DNA of 64,000 nt from Azolla caroliniana (GCA_043228905.1 JBHGNT010000011.1:1240001-1304000), one strand, 5' to 3'. Positions 10,256-22,317 are shown, counted from the stretch's first letter. Notes: generated by a model from the letters alone, not told the origin. Numbers and translations are program-made.

Positions 10256-10273
10256 TGGTGAACCCGATGTGAA
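10256..10273 (+). other. Gypsy 2 primer binding site
   Basis: TGGTGAACCCGATGTGAA lies four bases after the LTR end. It is the same PBS type as E1 (2642-2659) and gypsy 3 (32358), which links the three elements. Confidence 0.7.
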
Positions 10274-10295
10274 ACAAGCGGCAAAGGAGTGAAGG

Positions 10296-11666
10296 ATGAG
10301 GGGATCCGAGGTTGCTGAAGTTATGGTTGTAGCCATTGACCGGCTAGTGAGCGCTCGCGAGGGAACGAGTGCCCTCGATAGGGCCATTGAGTCAATCGTC
10401 GGCACCATAGGTTGATTCGGTGGGAAGAATGCCATGAGCTACTCGGAGGCCTACCGGGCCGAAATGATCATGAGGGATATCTCGGCGGACAGGCGGCTGT
10501 CCGGATTCCCTCGGGTGGTGACGCCGAGCATCCACGCAGAGGTGCTCGAGGTGCTGGTCGGATGCCAAACTTGGGAGGAGTTCGAGCTGCGGCTACTTGA
10601 GATGTATGGGTTTGATGACTCGCTTCGGTTGTCGAAGCGAGACTTCATGGCATGGGTTGAGAGCCCTGGGAAGGGGAGGAACGCGTCGGCAATCCTCAAG
10701 GAGTTTGAGAGACGGTTCGCACGGTTGTCAACGCTGGACCGGACTGTGCTCGACACAAGTCGGGTACTATTATTCGTGAAGTCGGTGGACGCCATGGATT
10801 GGGAGAAGGTGGGTCTCCTATTGGAAACGGATGAAGGGCTCACGGTAGACTGGGCCATGGTAAGGAGGGTCTGCGGTCGTTTCGACAAGCGGCGCGAGTG
10901 GAGCGACGAGGACTCGTTGGTGGCAAGGCCGGTCCCGGCGTGGGAGCTCGAGGAGCCGGTGTCGGTACCATCTAGGAAGGAAGAAACTCGGAGTTGTCTT
11001 GAGATGGGCTCAGCCCCGAGCGGAGTGGTCAAAGGTCCCTCCGGAGGCGTGGCTCTAGAAGAGTTGTTGTAGATGGTGCGAGATCTCCAAATCGCACAGG
11101 CCCGGAGGGACAGCGGCGAACAGTCTCATGACCGAAGGCTGCTAGCGGGGCAACGGTGCATGTGGTGCAACACGGTCGGCCACATCCGAAAAGAATGCAC
11201 GGATTTCGCCGAGGCACTCAGGACCAACGTGGTGTACCTCTAGAACGGGCGGGTGCACGCGAGCGAGACCCGGAAAGCCCTAGAGTTGAATACGGGGCGC
11301 GACAGAATGAAGCGGTTGATGGAAGAGGCCGCGCCACGACATCCAGAGGCCGTTAACTACTCGGGGTCAGCAGGAATCCAGGTCAGGGGTGATGAGGCCT
11401 GGAAAGCGAAGGACTCTGGATTCTCATCGCTGGTGGTAGAGGGTCTCTCTGGAGTACGGCTGAAGAAGGAAGAGGCAGACCGCGCAGAACAACGGATCTG
11501 GGAGGTCACTGGATGGGACGACACGGTGGAAGAAAAGACTGGCTTCATGGCAGCCGCATGCCAGAACCTCGTACGAGGTTTTGGTAGAAGACAAGCATGC
11601 GGGAAAGGCCGGAGGGGGCGGCCCCTCATAGCGGTACGAGACCCGGTTCGGACGGAAGCCGAATGA
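10296..11666 (+). pseudogene. Gypsy 2 gag with zinc knuckle, decayed
   Basis: The frame starts at the ATG at 10296 (MRGSEVAEVMVVAIDRLV). It meets a stop at about 10413, reopens at 10434 and runs 212 aa with YRAEMIMRDIS, FMAWVESPGKGR and VLLFVKSVD, the same Gag fold as E1. After another stop at 11071 a CCHC knuckle CMWCNTVGHIRKEC follows (about 11158-11199), then an acidic/basic linker to 11666. Three or more nonsense codons make it non-functional. Confidence 0.75.
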
Positions 11667-11739
11667 GGCCGCCAATGCCAGTGCACCGGAGAAGAAGAAG
11701 CAAGCTGGTTTCCGGCTGAGCACCGAAATCGAACGAACA

Positions 11740-12415
11740 ATGAACTTGCGGAAGGTCCTGGAAGAGAGAATTCTCGACAGCAAGGTCGAGTTGTCATTAC
11801 GAGAGGTGTTGGGGATCGCGAAGAAGGAGTTCCACGACTCCATCGTTGACTTGGTGAAGCGAAAGAGGCTCTCAATGGAGCCGGAACCAGAGAGGCCAGT
11901 GGAAATGCGGACGATGCACTTAGAAGAGACGGCCCTAGAGGATGAGTTGGCGGAAAGCCACTACGCGAAGCCGCATTAGGCTAGGGCCACTACGGAAACC
12001 CATGTTCGGATCGGCGACGTCTAGGAGCCGGTGGTGGCATTGGTAGACCACGGTTCGGAGATCAACCTGATGTCCATAGACTTCTATGAAAAGGGGAAGT
12101 GGCCGATCAGCACCAAGCACGGGTGGAAGATACGCGCGGCGACACGCGCTACAGAGGAGTTGCTTGGTGCGTGCCTGAACGTATGCATGAAGATTGGCGA
12201 CGTCGAGATAGATCAGCATTTCTTCGTGTAGGAGACTTCCTCGCACCCGGTAATTCTTGGCGAACCTTACATTACGGCAACACGCATGGAGATGAAAGTA
12301 CTGGAGATTGGTTCGGCGTATGCGCGCGTCAAGAGCCAAGACGGTCGGCATTCCGTCCAATTCATGACAGTGCGACCCAATCACGAGCGAAACCGCGAGA
12401 CCCTCGGCGGCGACA
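11740..12415 (+). pseudogene. Gypsy 2 retropepsin-like protease, decayed
   Basis: The translation shows EVLGIAKKEFHDSIVDLVKRKR followed by a retropepsin-like segment. The active-site region reads VVALVDHGSEINLMS at about 12030, so the usual D-S/T-G is D-H-G here. HPVILGEPYITATRME near 12245-12290 is the C-terminal protease strand. The same order and spacing occur in gypsy 3 at 34070-34340. In-frame stops at 11977, 12022 and 12228 break it. Confidence 0.65.
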
Positions 12416-12839
12416 GTTGAGGGGATTTAATGAGAGGGCAATCAAGGTGTGGGGCAGCGATAATCCGGACACCTCGGAAGAACCCCACACATGTATTATA
12501 GGTAGGAAATTTTGGCTCTCCGAAAACGGAGGTTGTACGTTAGCTGGCATCAGTAGCCAGGAGAGGAAGCCGGCGGAGAGACGACTTAGGGTGTGTGGAG
12601 TCCTCTCCCCCGACGAAGAAATTAGCGGCGCTGTGGAGGCGGTCTCTTTTGACGACACCTTGGGCAAATTACAAAAGGTGGTCGGTGAAGGCCTTAGCGA
12701 AGACCGGACTGTTCCGGTTAGCTTGATGGGAATGTACAAAGTCATTGCGGACTTCGGGAAGAAGATCGGGTCGGATCGAACGGCCCGCATGGATACAAAG
12801 TATAAGACTGTGGACTGGAAGGTGAGGCCAGTTGCGGCA

Positions 12840-13995
12840 CCCTTGTTGGAGGGTAGCAAAGAGCGGATATGGGCATCCTCGAACCGTCGAGTGCCCCAAA
12901 CTCGAATCGGTGGTTCACGGTGCCAAGGAAGAACGGTATGTTGTGCTTCATACAGAACCTACAACCGGTCAACAAGGTGACCATCCGTAACACAGGAATA
13001 GGGCCGACTATAGACGAGTTTGCGGAGGCCTTCGCCGGAAGGTCAATCTATTCAGTCGGTGACTTATACTCGGGGTACGAGTAGTTCCAACTAGCCGTAG
13101 AGAGCAGGGACATCACGACAATGTGGACTCCTCTCGGCTTGGTGCGGATGTGTACCCTACCGCAAGGAGGAACAAATTCGGTGGCGCACATGGTGAACGA
13201 CATGAACAAGGTGCTGAGGAATTGCATCCTGGACATCACTATGTCGTTCCTAGACGACGTACCTATAAAAGGGTGTCCGGTGGAGGATGCAGACAAGACG
13301 GTCGGGCCAGACGGATGCCGGAGTTTCGTTGTGAACCACATCAATGACTGCGATAAGGTGTTGCAGAGGTTCGAGAGTGCGCGGCTCACCTTCTCCAGAG
13401 AGAAATCAACGTTCGGCCAGATGGAGATCCTGGTAGTCGGACACCTGTGCGGGCCCTATGGCCGAAAACCGTCCCCGGCAAAGGTAGAAGCCATCTCCGC
13501 GATGAAGGACGATTGTGGGTTGGTTATGGAGGTCCATAGATTCTTGGGTGCATGCGCGTTCTGCCACATCTGGATTCCGCATTACGCACATGCCGCGGAA
13601 CCGTTCTACGGGCTATTGAACAAAGGGCGTAGGTTCGACTGGAGGACGGACCATACGGAGTCGGTCCGGAGACTGAAGGAGGCGCTTGCGGCGGCACCGG
13701 CTCTCCGGAAAGCGGTTTACGGCAAGGAAGTCCCCATCTACGTGACGGTGGACACAAGCCCGACCGGGATAGGGTGGGTGATCAATCCGGTTCGGGACGA
13801 AGGTATTGAGCGAGCCATAGCGAGGATACGCCCAAGTTAAACGCCAACTATGGGGTATTGTTTCGGTAGTTAAGGCCGACAAAGACTATCTAATCGGGAC
13901 AGAAGTAATCATCGAGACGGACTACCTACCGATTTTGGGTATGGTTTCCGGATGCACGACTCTGGACCGCTCAGGTGGATCGCGTACATCAAGCG
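12840..13995 (+). pseudogene. Gypsy 2 reverse transcriptase-RNase H of a diverged Ty3 lineage
   Basis: RT starts at about 12869 (SAPNSNRWFTVPRKNG, DLYSGYE with a stop at 13082). The catalytic motif reads MSFLDDVPIKG at about 13240-13270, in place of the usual YxDDIL. An RT thumb region (VHRFLGACAFCHIWIPHYAH) and RNase H (YVTVDTSPTGIGWV, then IIETDYLPILGM) follow after a frameshift near 13838. The element stops within RNase H at about 13995, where copia leader sequence begins. The VP(I/V)KG extension and the adjacent spacing differ from chromovirus and Tat RTs. From memory, similar elements occur in basidiomycetes and in non-flowering plants; this needs a tree. Confidence 0.75.
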
Positions 13996-15134
13996 AGCTC
14001 AGCATGCCTCTATCCATCGTTCTTCTTGTTCTTATTCGTCAAGCTGTGTCGGCTACAGAGAGGTTCTCAACCCTCGCGCTCTGATACCATGTAGAAAGTA
14101 GCGTGCGGAAGCAAGTATGAAGACCGAACAGAAGGGAGGAAACTTAGGTTCAATGGAGAGCTTGGGCTTACACGGTGTCACGTTACTACGCGCGTGCGTG
14201 TAGAAGGGCGGGACCACGGGGGTCTTGGACTAGGGAGTGGAGGAGAAAGATTAGCTCAAGACGAGAAGAGAACGGATATGACATTATGATAGAAGAAGAA
14301 GAAGAAGATGCAATCAAGATACTCAACAAGAAGTTCTATTAAGAAATGAATTATTACAACAATGGTGGCCGCCATGGCCGCACCAAACGACTATATGAAA
14401 AACCCTAAAGGAAAACCCAAGAAGAAAACCCTAACCGAACCCTAACGCTCGACCTATGTGGTATACCTCGCACACTCAAAATAGGCAACCCCACAATGGT
14501 GCCTTCTCTCTCCTTTTATAGCACAAGGAGGGAAGACCGTTTACAAAAGTGAGACTAAAATATCCCCTTTCATTCAAAGGGGATATTTGCCTTGATTTGG
14601 GGGAGGGTGAGATTGATGGCCCCTTAACTCCCACCTCCTCACAAACGACTAGGTACCTATGTACCGCATAGTACCTCTCTCTCTCTCTCTCGCGTGGATG
14701 TGCGTACAACCACATCACCTTTATATCTTTATTACTATTACAAATACATTATGTACGTGTGCAACGTTGCACATCGCTCTTTGGCTCTCGTTGCTCGGGT
14801 TTCCGCTTGTGGACGAAAATCTTCACGACAACGGTATACGCAGGAGAGATAGAGAGAGGAAAACAGAAAACTATATTCAATAATAATACTCAGTCTGTAC
14901 ATTAGTCGTGCTCAGTGAACACTTTTATACAAGTCCTAGAAGGACTGACCGAAGTACTGACAGTACTGCAATGCTCATCAAGAGCTCCTACACTAACTCC
15001 GAAAGATATTCCTCATGGAATATCTTTCCTAACGACCTCCCGGTTTACGCACTCGGCCTAACCGATCGGTCCCAACCGATCCGGTCCTCGGCTTCTTCAG
15101 CCGATCCGGCCGATGTTGAGCTTGTCTCTTAACA
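13996..15134 (-). repeat. Copia K 5' end: leader, PBS and LTR, split by a solo LTR
   Basis: On the minus strand the LTR begins TGTTAAGAGACAAGC at 15134, continues to 14835, resumes at 14175 and ends TTTCTACA at 14090. It is followed by the PBS TGGTATCAGAGCGCGAGG (14089 down). About 95 bp of leader remain before gypsy 2 sequence. The gap (14176-14830) is the solo LTR listed next. The internal region is otherwise gone, so this is a 5' end remnant. Confidence 0.75.
14176..14830 (-). repeat. Solo LTR of the E1/gypsy 2 family
   Basis: The 655-bp segment is bounded by TGTC and GACA and flanked by ACGG on both sides (14172-14175 and 14831-14834), consistent with a 4-bp target duplication. In minus sense it has TATAAAAGGAGAG near 14520 and the family 3' motif GACCCCCGTGGTCCCGCCC at about 14205-14235. 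It sits inside the copia K LTR. No internal sequence remains, so it is a product of LTR-LTR recombination. No tRNA-like unit is visible in this copy. Confidence 0.7.
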
Positions 15135-15707
15135 TAAATATATAAATATATATACATATACACATATACAAGAAGGGCAAGTAAGGATTCGAACCTTGCA
15201 CCTCCAAGTTAGGAATCAATTGGCTTACCATTAAGCCATGCCATTTAGTTGAATTTATATTTCTATCATTGTACTTTTACATGTAAATTCTCATACAAGA
15301 GAGCTAAAATGAGTGACATGGTTATCATGCACCACATGTAATACATAAGCGCCAAATGGCAAACATGGAATTTATGCATGTCTTGTACCCTCACATGCAT
15401 CATATGCATGAGAGCATCTATAAAAGAAGGAAGGGGGAGGAGAAAAAACACGTTTTTTTTTGTTATGAAATTAAGAAGAAGAAATTCGTTATCAAATTGA
15501 TCGTGTAACTTGTTTCTTAAATCTAAAGTTAAAAGTTCAATCAATCTCTCTCAATCGTGTAATCTCAACTTCTCTCTTTCACAATCTATCTTAAGTACTT
15601 TCTCGCTAAAGTTTGCGCCAAAGCTTGTACCGACTTTGAATCCTTCCGGTCCAGAACCCCGGCGGTTCCGCCTCACGATCCGCACGTAGTGACGGATCTT
15701 CACGACA
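15135..15707 (+). repeat. LTR fragment of the E1 family with antisense tRNA-like unit
   Basis: This aligns with the right two-thirds of the solo LTR at 36932-37790: an AT-rich start, then the tRNA-like unit at 15178-15248 on the minus strand (TGGCTTAATGGTAAG, GGTTCGAATCC). TATAAAAG follows at about 15419, then CCAGAACCCCGGCGGTTCCG at 15650-15670 and the terminus CTTCACGACA. The left about 200 bp are missing, replaced by the copia K LTR. The right junction enters copia pol in a position that is uninterrupted in the copy at 19195. Confidence 0.7.
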
Positions 15708-16770
15708 ACGGCCTAGCCCGAAGATGGACAAAGGAAAGGCGAAAATAGCGGAATACGAAGACGATCGCTTCACCGACGGTGAGTCAACTCACTCACTCGA
15801 CAGTGAGTTCGGCGGTTTCGAGGTACCAATCGGAGCAAAGAAAGCCCTCATCTCTGCAAATGAAAAGCTCCACCGATCCACTCGTGAAAAGAACCCCGTA
15901 AGCCGATTCGGCTACAACAATTATATGGCGTACCATTACGTCTTTATGATGAAGGTAGCAACAGTACGGGAGCCGGAAACCTTTTCCGAAGCCGCGAAGG
16001 ACCCGCGATGGATCGAAGCAATGAACGAGGAGATGCAGGCACTAAGGAAGAACGAGACATGGGATCTCGTTCCCACCTCACCGCACAAAAAGGCGATCAG
16101 ATGTAGATGGATCTACAAAGTGAAGTACAACGCAGACGGTTCCGTCAACCGCTACAAAGCTCGACTCGTAGCGATAGGTTACGCCCAAATGCACGGAGTT
16201 GACTATGAGGAGACCTTTGCCCCGGTGGCAAAGATCACAACGGTGCGGACCGTAATTGCGCTTGCCTCGGCGAAAGGGTGGCACCTCCATCAAATGGACG
16301 TCAAGAACGCCTTTCTACAAGGCGAATTAGAAGAGGAGGTGTACATGATCCAACCACCCGGTCTCATCTCGAGCACCCATCTGAAAGCGGTTTGATGACT
16401 CAAGAAGCCACTCTACGGCCTCAAGCAAGCACCGCGTGCTTGGCATTCGAAGATAACGCAATATCTTCATCAAATCGGCTTCCGTATGTCAAAATCGGAC
16501 AACTCCCTCTACATACGAAGCGATTCCGCAAGTCCGATCGTCATCATTTTATATGTGGATGACCTAGTCATTGGAGGTGAGCATCTCGTCGAAATCAATA
16601 AAGTCAAATCCCTCCTTTCCGACAAGTTCGAGATGACGAACATGAAGGAGCTCCACTACTTCCTCGGCATCGAGGTAATTCGGACTCCGAACGGAATCAT
16701 GATCTCTCAACGGCACTACATCCTCAACTTGTTATACATGTTCGGGATGGCTGAGTGCAAATCCACGGCA
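15708..16770 (+). pseudogene. Copia B integrase tail and RT (5' and 3' truncated)
   Basis: The sequence encodes the linker ([20 protein letters not shown]), the start of RT ([40 protein letters not shown]) and the catalytic YVDDLVIGG at about 16548-16575. A TGA at 16393 and a frameshift near it interrupt it. It ends sharply after CCACGGCA at 16770. The copy on the minus strand at 18152-19195 is nearly identical but has a deletion of about 19 bp, so the two form a long inverted repeat. Confidence 0.85.
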
Positions 16771-17149
16771 AGAATCAAGAGATGGATTCTTGTGAATGTT
16801 ATACGTTTTAGGGCTAGGGTTAAGGACGATGATAATCATGATAAAGATAGACATGGTGGTTATGATGATGATGGAGAGTATGGGATTGATGGCGAGAGAG
16901 ATCATGTGCCAATATTGAGAAGCATTGTGGGGTGGGGGGTGGTGCCTAGAATGGCTCCACCCCCCTCCCAAGGGGGTTCAACGTTAAGAGGAGGGAAGAG
17001 AGAGAGAGAGAGATGAAAAGAGAGATAGATAGAGAGAAATGATTCATTTTTCATTCATTCCCCATAATGGTGACTCTTGACCGTTGAGGTGTCTCTTCAC
17101 TCTCAAGGTGAGTTCACACACTAGACCAAGTTGAGCTTGATTCTCAACA
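16771..17149 (-). repeat. Copia C 3' LTR
   Basis: On the minus strand the LTR starts TGTTGAGAATCAAGC at 17149, directly after the purine tract TTGAGGGGGCG, and extends to about 16771. The low-coordinate end is uncertain because canonical CA is not evident at the break with copia B. It contains a (GA)n stretch at 16997-17015. Confidence 0.6.
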
Positions 17150-20095
17150 CGCCCCCTCAAGCTCAAGTCGGGTCGGTTTCAGACGGTATCCGAAATCCGC
17201 TTCAACTTGCGTTCCGGAGTCCGCGTCGACTCGCGTTTCTGCGGAGTTACGGGATCCGTGCTCTAGCTTGCGTTGTGCGTAATTACAAAGTCTGTGTTTC
17301 AGCTTGCATGCGTAGTTGCGAAGTCTGTGCTTCGGCTTGCGTCTTTCTTCGTGGCTTTGTTGCGTGGTTGTGGAATGTACGCGTTATTGCGTAGTGTCTT
17401 CAGTACTCCCCCTCAAGCTTGGCAGGTCAGGGATCGTCAATCCGAGATCGGTCATGAATTGCCATAGCTTGTCGGCTCCTAAGGCTTTAGTGAAGATGTT
17501 GGCCATTTGAAGATTGGTGCTAATGTGTTGTAGGTCGACATCGCCAGCCAGAACGTGCTCTCGGATGAAGTGATAGTGCACTTCGATGTGCTTTGTCCGT
17601 GTGTGGAACACCGGGTTCCGAGCCAGATAGATATTGCTCATGTTGTCGCAGTAAAGGGAAGTCAGATCCTTGATGGGTACGCCCAAATCCTTCAAAATCC
17701 TCTTGAGCCATACGACTTCACACGCAGCTACGGTTGCGCCCCTGTATTCCGCCTCCGTACTCGAAAGAGCGACGGTAGGCTGCTTCTTGCTACTCCAGGA
17801 GATTGCTCCGCTGCCGAGGGAGAAAACAAATCCGGAGGTTGATCTTCAATCAGCTTTGTGGCCGGCCCAATTGGCGTTTGTGTACCCCTCAAGTCGTATT
17901 GGCATCGTGGTCTTGTAGAGGATACCGCAATCCATTGTGCCGCTCACGTAGCGTAGAACTCGCTTAGCGCAATCCAAGTGAGTATCACGCGGTGTTTGCA
18001 TGAATTGGCTAAGGAGACCGACCGGATAGCTGAGATCGGGTCGTGTGATCGTGAGGTAGATGAGACTCCCGATGAGTTGACGATACTGAGTCGGCTCACA
18101 CGCTTTCGTGTCGGTGTTCGCATCTAGTTTGAGATTGCGATCGAGTGGTGTTGCCGTAGATTTGCACTCAGCCATCCCGAACTTGTACAACAAGTTGAGG
18201 ATGTAGTGCCATTGAGAGATCATGATTCCGTTCGGAGTCCGAATTACCTCGATGCCGAGGAAGTAGTGGAGCTCCTTCATGTCCGTCATCTCGAACTTGT
18301 CGGAAAGGAGGGATTTGACTTTATTGATTTCGACGAGATGCTCACCTCCAATGACTAGGTCATCCACATATAAAATGATGACGATCGGACTTGCGGAATC
18401 GCTTCGTATGTAGAGGGAGTTGTCCGATTTTGACATACAGAAGCCGATTTGATGAAGATATTGCATTATCTTCGAATGCCAAGCACGCGGTGCTTGCTTG
18501 AGGCCGTAGAGTGGCTTCTTGAGTCAGCAAACTGCTTTCGGATGGGTGCTCGAGCTGAAACCGGGTGGTTGGATCATGTACACCTCCTCTTCTAATTCGC
18601 CTTGTAGAAAGGCATTCTTGACATCCATTTGATGGAGGTGCCACCCTTTCGCCGCGGCAAGCGCGATTACGGTCCCCACCGTTGTCATCTTTGCCACCGG
18701 GGCAAAGGTCTCCTCATAGTCAACTCCGTGCGTTTGGGCATAGCCTTTCGCTACGAGTCGAGCTTTGTAGCGGTTGACGGAACCGTCTGCGTTGTACTTC
18801 ACTTTGTAGATCCATCTACATCTGATCGCCTTTTTGTGCGGTGAGGTGGGAACGAGATCCCATGTCTCGTTCTTCCGTAGTGCCTGCATCTCCTCGTTCA
18901 TTGCTTCGATCCATCACGGGTCCTTCGCGGCTCCCGTACTGTTGCTACCTTCATCATAAAGGCGTAATGGTACGCCATATAACCATTGTAGCCGAATCGG
19001 CTTACGGGGTTCTTTTCATGAGTGGATCGGTGGAACTTTTCATTTGCAGAGATGAGGGCTTTCTTTGCTTCGATTGGTACCTCGAAACCGCCGAACTCAC
19101 TGTCGAGTGAGTGAGTTGACTCACCGTCGGTGAAGCGATCGTCTTCGTATTCCGCTATTTTCGCCTTGCCTTTGTCCATCTTCGGGCTAGGCCGTGGTGT
19201 GCTTTGATTGCTCAAAGGCTCTTGTGGTCCGCTTAGTCGGGTCGTGATCGGACTTTCTTTGAACATGGGCGTAAGGTGATGTTCTTCCTCTATCTCTTGT
19301 TCGGTGGATTCCAGGTCGAGCGGGGTCGGAGTCAAAGTTGTCTTTGGTGCGTACTAGGATTCAGACTCGTCAAAGACGATGTCTCGACTTACCCGAGAAT
19401 TTCGAGTTGAGGGGTTGTAGCACTTGTACCCCTTTTGCTCCAGTGAGTATCCTACGAGGATACATTTCTTCAACTTCGGGTCGAGCTTTTGACGCTTCTC
19501 GTCGAGGATGTGCACGTACGCAATGGAGGCGAATATCCAAACATGTGATAGGTTCGGCTTCTTTCCGAAGAATCTTTCGTGCGGAGTGACCTCGTGCACG
19601 CCGGATGTTGTGCACCGGTTCATTAGGTAGACGGCCGTATTTGCCGCTTCGGCCCAATATGACTTGGGCATATGCTTCTCGTTCATCATGGCCCGCGCTA
19701 CTTCGAGGATGTGCCGATTTTTGCGCTCGGCTACTCCGTTTTGTTGCGGAGTGTGTCGGCAAGTGAATTCTCGCTGAATTCCTTCCTTTCGGAGATACGT
19801 CGTGAAATCGTCTGAGAAGTACTCCTTGCTGCCATCCGATTGAAGGCATCGTACATGTCGGCCCGTGGCTTTCTCGACTTCATTCTTGAAATTTTGGAAG
19901 TGTCCGAACACTTCGCTCTTTTGCCGCATCGGGTAGATCCAAGTGTGCCTAGAAAAGTCGTCGATGAAGAGCACGTAATATCGACATCCGCCAAATGTCG
20001 TCGTTTGAGCCGGACCCCATACATCGGAATGAATTACGTCGAGTACGCCTTTGCTCACATTCCGCTCCTTCAGACATGCCGAAAATGAGCTTGGG
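17150..20095 (-). pseudogene. Copia C integrase-RT-RNase H, 5' truncated
   Basis: In minus sense: integrase core from about 20095 (VIHSDVWGP, FIDDFSRHTW, HTPQQNGVAERKNRHI, ending CILVGYSLEQKGYKCYNP near 19420). Then a stop at 19354, the acidic linker, RT ([29 protein letters not shown] at 18355) and RNase H with [14 protein letters not shown] and [13 protein letters not shown] at 17560-17650. A deletion-frameshift at about 18900 and stops at 18525 and 17845 disable it. Gag, protease and the 5' LTR are missing. The non-coding tail at 17160-17390 carries short 35-40 bp imperfect repeats. Confidence 0.85.
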
Positions 20096-20667
20096 TTGCG
20101 TCACCTCGACATGTCGAACTTGACGGGAGGAGAAAGGAAGAACAGGAACAAGAGCTTGAAAGGAGCGGAGGTGATCATCCTGGCGGAAGTGACTGTGACA
20201 CGAAATCGGATGAAGAATTTGATTTCGGGCTGGCTGAAGAAGCCGAAGAAAAGAGCAAGGGCCATAACTGTAGGGAAGAGCTGAGGACAGCCGAATCAGG
20301 GGGAGGTAAGGCTAAGACCAAGACCTGGTTTGACATTGTCAAAGGCCTAAAGACTGAAGACGAATTGGAGACAACCAATTCGGATGTAAGTGGAATTGAA
20401 TCAGAAGTGACCAATTCAATCGGAATGTTTGATTCGGATACGCTGAATCAACTGAAGACCATGCGGACAAGAGGGCAGCGAAGGACGTGCCCAAAGCGCG
20501 ACAACAAGGGAGCTGAGAAGGCCCGAACGAGCAGACAAGCCGACCGGAAGGGTCGAAGCGCACGAAATTGAATGGGTCGAGGAGTGTGAGAGAGTCGTGA
20601 AACCAGAAGAACCTGGAGCGTAGATCCGGAAGAGCAGATGAAACCTCAAGTTGAGCTTGAGGGGGAG
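20096..20667 (+). pseudogene. Copia G 3' tail (post-RNase H) and PPT
   Basis: This plus-strand segment starts LRHLDMSNLTGGERK, matching the C-terminal tail that follows RNase H in the copia at 60.7-60.9 kb (RLDVSNLRGEKRQ). It ends with GAGCTTGAGGGGGAG, the polypurine tract, immediately before an LTR at 20668. The tail holds an acidic/basic ORF remnant of unknown role. Orientation is opposite to copia C, with which it abuts at about 20095. Confidence 0.65.
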
Positions 20668-21076
20668 TGTTGAGTGACAAGCTCAACATTGGGTGAATAT
20701 TACGGTGTGTAATCCAATGCGTAGAGTGGGTGCGTAAAATAGTACGCATAACGTGGCCTTAATGGTGCGTAAACCGAAAGGCCATTAGTATGGTATTCCT
20801 CGTAAGGAATAATTTTGGGAGTTACTGTAGTAGGCTCATTTATGAGCAGTCAAGTACTGTCAGTACTTGTGTCAGCCTAATAGTCAGGGCTTGTATAAAA
20901 GGTGCTCACTGAGCACGAAGTATGTACACAACATCATTATTTTGAAATAGAACTGAGTTGTCTTCTCTCTCTCTGTCTCTCCATCTCCATCTTTGTGTTT
21001 TCTACGTTTACCGAATTGTCTTATTTCCGAACTATGTACTTTGTGTTTACGCACACGCTTCCGCACACGTATGCTT
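20668..21076 (+). repeat. Copia G 3' LTR; start of the chimeric array
   Basis: The LTR runs from TGTTGAGTGACAAGC to CTTTTA and includes the palindrome ladder and TATAAAAG at about 20895. It is the only full-length LTR of the array. Its end is fused to inverted integrase sequence instead of a PBS or flank. Confidence 0.8.
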
Positions 21077-21632
21077 TTAAATGAAGTAACGGCTTCCACC
21101 AAGACTCACGTTCTGTGCTGGTCCCCACACATCCGAATAGATCAAATCCAACGGATTTCAACTACGATTACACTTGAATTCGGGAATAGAAGTCGGTGTT
21201 GCTTCCCAAGTTGGTAGGCTTCGCATTACGACCCCGAAATTTCGGTAAGCCGAAAACAATGTTCTTCTTCTGCATTTCACGAAGCTGTGCGAAGTTAACG
21301 TGGCCGAACCGCTTGTGCCACAGATCGATGTCCGAATCGACCTTCTGTCCTTTCGCGAATAGTGTCGTTCCGGCTTGATTGGTGTCGAGGATGAACATCG
21401 TCCCTTCAAGCCGCCCTTGCGCGATAAATTCGATTTCCTCTTCGATGTAGCACCCGAGGTGTAAAACAGTACGAATAACGTGGCCTTAATGGTGCGTAAA
21501 CCAAAAGGCCATTAGTGTGGTATTCCTCGTAAGGAATAATTTTGGGAGTTACTGTAGTAGGCTCATTTATGAGCAGTCAAATACTGTCACTACTTGTGTT
21601 AGCCCGATAGTCAAGGCTTGTATAATAGGTTC

Positions 21633-21895
21633 TGTTGAACACAGTGCTCGGCCACAACCAAGGAATAGGATCAACTCGCAGAAAACAGGAAATACAAAAT
21701 GCACGAAGACAGTAGAGAGAAGAGTACACAGGATGTTTTACGTGGAAAACCCTAAATGGGAAAAACCACGGGAGTCCTCAAACTCCAACTATCACTATAA
21801 ACAGAGATGTACAATGGTGAAGCTACAAGGCAACAACCTTGAGCTCACTGTCTTCGCCACAGGCGGCGGTAATACACAGAGGCAACGACCTCTTC

Positions 21896-21926
<31 letters not shown>

Positions 21927-22317
21927 CTGCTCACTTAGCTCCCTCTAAGTGGAAAATCAGAAAAATGAATAACAACACACAAACCTGTTTGCCCTAAGTC
22001 ATATTTATACACATATGACTTTCGGGCTATTTACAAATATAGCCTCAAGGGCCCTTGGCAAACATATTCACAAATATGTCCCCGCATCCGGATCTCTCTC
22101 CGGGTACATACGTCATCCGGCTCCGTAGCCGGGGTCTTCGTAATCCGGCTCCGTAGCCGGGTCTTCGTCATCCGGCTCCGTAGCCGGGGTCTTCGTCATC
22201 CGGACGGAGCCGGGGTCTTCATCATCCGCCTCTGATACCGGGTACTCCTCATTCGGGTCTTCATTCCCGATTCCCGGACATCCGACCATCCCATCCGGAG
22301 GGACCGTAATCCCAACA
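21633..22317 (-). repeat. Copia D 3' LTR (685 bp)
   Basis: In minus sense it starts TGTTGGGATTACGG and ends GTGTTCAACA. It contains a (CT)n run at 21899-21922 and three full plus one partial copies of a 27-bp minisatellite (CCGGCTCCGTAGCCGGGTCT core) at about 22110-22210. Confidence 0.9.

Noticed and set aside
15123-15134. TGTC start of the LTR fragment at 15123
   Set aside because: TGTCTCTTAACA is the normal inverted end of the copia K LTR; alignment with the solo LTR at 36932 shows the real start is missing.
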